A DNA stretch of 5,064 nucleotides. It comes from Desulfobacterales bacterium (GTDB taxonomy: Bacteria; Desulfobacterota; Desulfobacteria; Desulfobacterales; QNYZ01). A program made the position numbers and the translations under genes. Position 1 is the stretch's first letter. The number at the start of each line of letters is the position of its first letter. The notes under the pieces are model-generated. The model saw only the letters and a program-made list of their open reading frames with translations. It did no database searches and had not been told where the DNA came from. Positions 4,609 through 5,064 of the stretch are shown piece after piece. The stretch spans positions 1-5,064 of the forward strand of contig JAOZUU010000247.1 of the NCBI GenBank assembly GCA_029938515.1, written 5' to 3'.

Positions 4609-5064
4609 CTAAGACACAATGCAAACAGTTAAATCTTTAAGGTTCATCATCACTTTATTCGAGATACTTCCTGAAAATAAACGGGTTACCCGTGCATATT
4701 TTCGATTGAGAACAATGGTGTCAAAATTATCACTGGTCGTCAGGTCAAGAATTTCAGTGGCAATATCCTTTTTTCTGGGCTTAAAAATACAGTTAACCCT
4801 ATTTTCCGGGAATCCAGCCTCAACGAGCTTATATTTAACTTCATAAAGCACCGCCTCATTTTTCTTAATATTTTGGAAAAGATATTTGAGACTCCCTTTG
4901 AGTTTTCCCGTAACGAAAGTTCCATCCGTCTTAATCTCAGGGATTGGTGTATAAGCGTTGAATACGGTGACGGCAACGTTTTCTAATTTCCCGAAGGTGT
5001 TGATCACGAACTCCATCGCTTTTTGATCTAGACGAGTGAAATTGTAGGGCAGCAATAGTTTTTG
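4609..5064 (-). CDS. universal stress protein (UspA)-like protein, 5' end cut by the window edge
   Basis: The frame is open through the right edge and reads QKLLLPYNFTRLDQKAMEFV at its visible start, matching the first beta-strand and helix of Usp domains (KILLP.DFS....KAL.FA). The TTG at 5055 codes a Leu in that strand, so it is not the start; only a few codons should be missing. About 151 residues are visible, a normal length for a single Usp domain. The C-terminal part has DTIVLNRKYARVTRLFSGSISNKVMMN near 114-140, the counterpart of the Usp ATP loop (G-2x-G-9x-G-S/T). Only the last Gly-Ser (near 132-133) and following SNKV are kept; the two earlier Gly are Asn and Tyr, so ATP binding is doubtful. 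Usp proteins are cytoplasmic dimers tied to stress survival; the exact role here is unknown. A GAF protein gene follows about 300 bp downstream. Confidence 0.8.
   Translation of the reverse strand, partial: QKLLLPYNFTRLDQKAMEFVINTFGKLENVAVTVFNAYTPIPEIKTDGTFVTGKLKGSLKYLFQNIKKNEAVLYEVKYKLVEAGFPENRVNCIFKPRKKDIATEILDLTTSDNFDTIVLNRKYARVTRLFSGSISNKVMMNLKDLTVCIVS

Noticed and set aside
1..5064. CRISPR array, defence island or transposase gene
   Set aside because: No regularly spaced direct repeats, Cas-like, nuclease, toxin-antitoxin or transposase coding sequence is present on either strand.

Overview
The window reads as a stretch of an AT-leaning bacterial chromosome. All supported genes lie on the minus strand, so genetic order runs from right to left. 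Strong AGGAGG-type ribosome sites, stand-alone GAF sensor proteins, a universal-stress-type protein and a dispersed CGCCAAGA-type repeat recall Desulfobacterota (old Deltaproteobacteria) or a similar environmental lineage. That placement is an impression, not a demonstration.

Layout in transcription order: (1) a UspA-like protein cut by the right edge (4609-5064). (2) A gap of about 290 bp holding a small inverted-repeat element (4370-4552) with what looks like the last codons of a GxxExxY-family gene inside. (3) An intact GAF-domain protein of 182 aa (3766-4314). (4) A 200-bp gap with two hairpins. (5) A second, paralogous GAF gene (3015-3565) broken by one missing base; restored, it would be 183 aa. 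(6) A gap with a perfect 18-bp-stem hairpin (2894-2933). (7) A small exported protein gene (2187-2803), also broken by a one-base loss; restored, about 205 aa. (8) A gap of about 360 bp with a short dyad, a tRNA-Trp-like fragment and a candidate promoter. (9) A PLP-dependent molybdenum-cofactor-sulfurase-type enzyme (310-1827), best started at a GTG inside the longer open frame. (10) A 240-bp gap with a possible terminator and a 12-bp palindrome. (11) The first 22 codons of a membrane protein, probably an EamA/DMT-type transporter, running off the left edge.

The genes are 200-360 bp apart and each complete start has its own good Shine-Dalgarno site, so they look like separate transcription units rather than one operon. 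The two GAF proteins and the Usp-like protein could form a small signal-sensing group, but nothing in the sequence links them mechanistically. The most useful observations are the two matching one-base losses in neighbouring genes (real decay or a sequencing error), the inverted-repeat element with a gene remnant, and the MOSC-less sulfurase. I did not find a convincing new defence, CRISPR or other multi-gene system.
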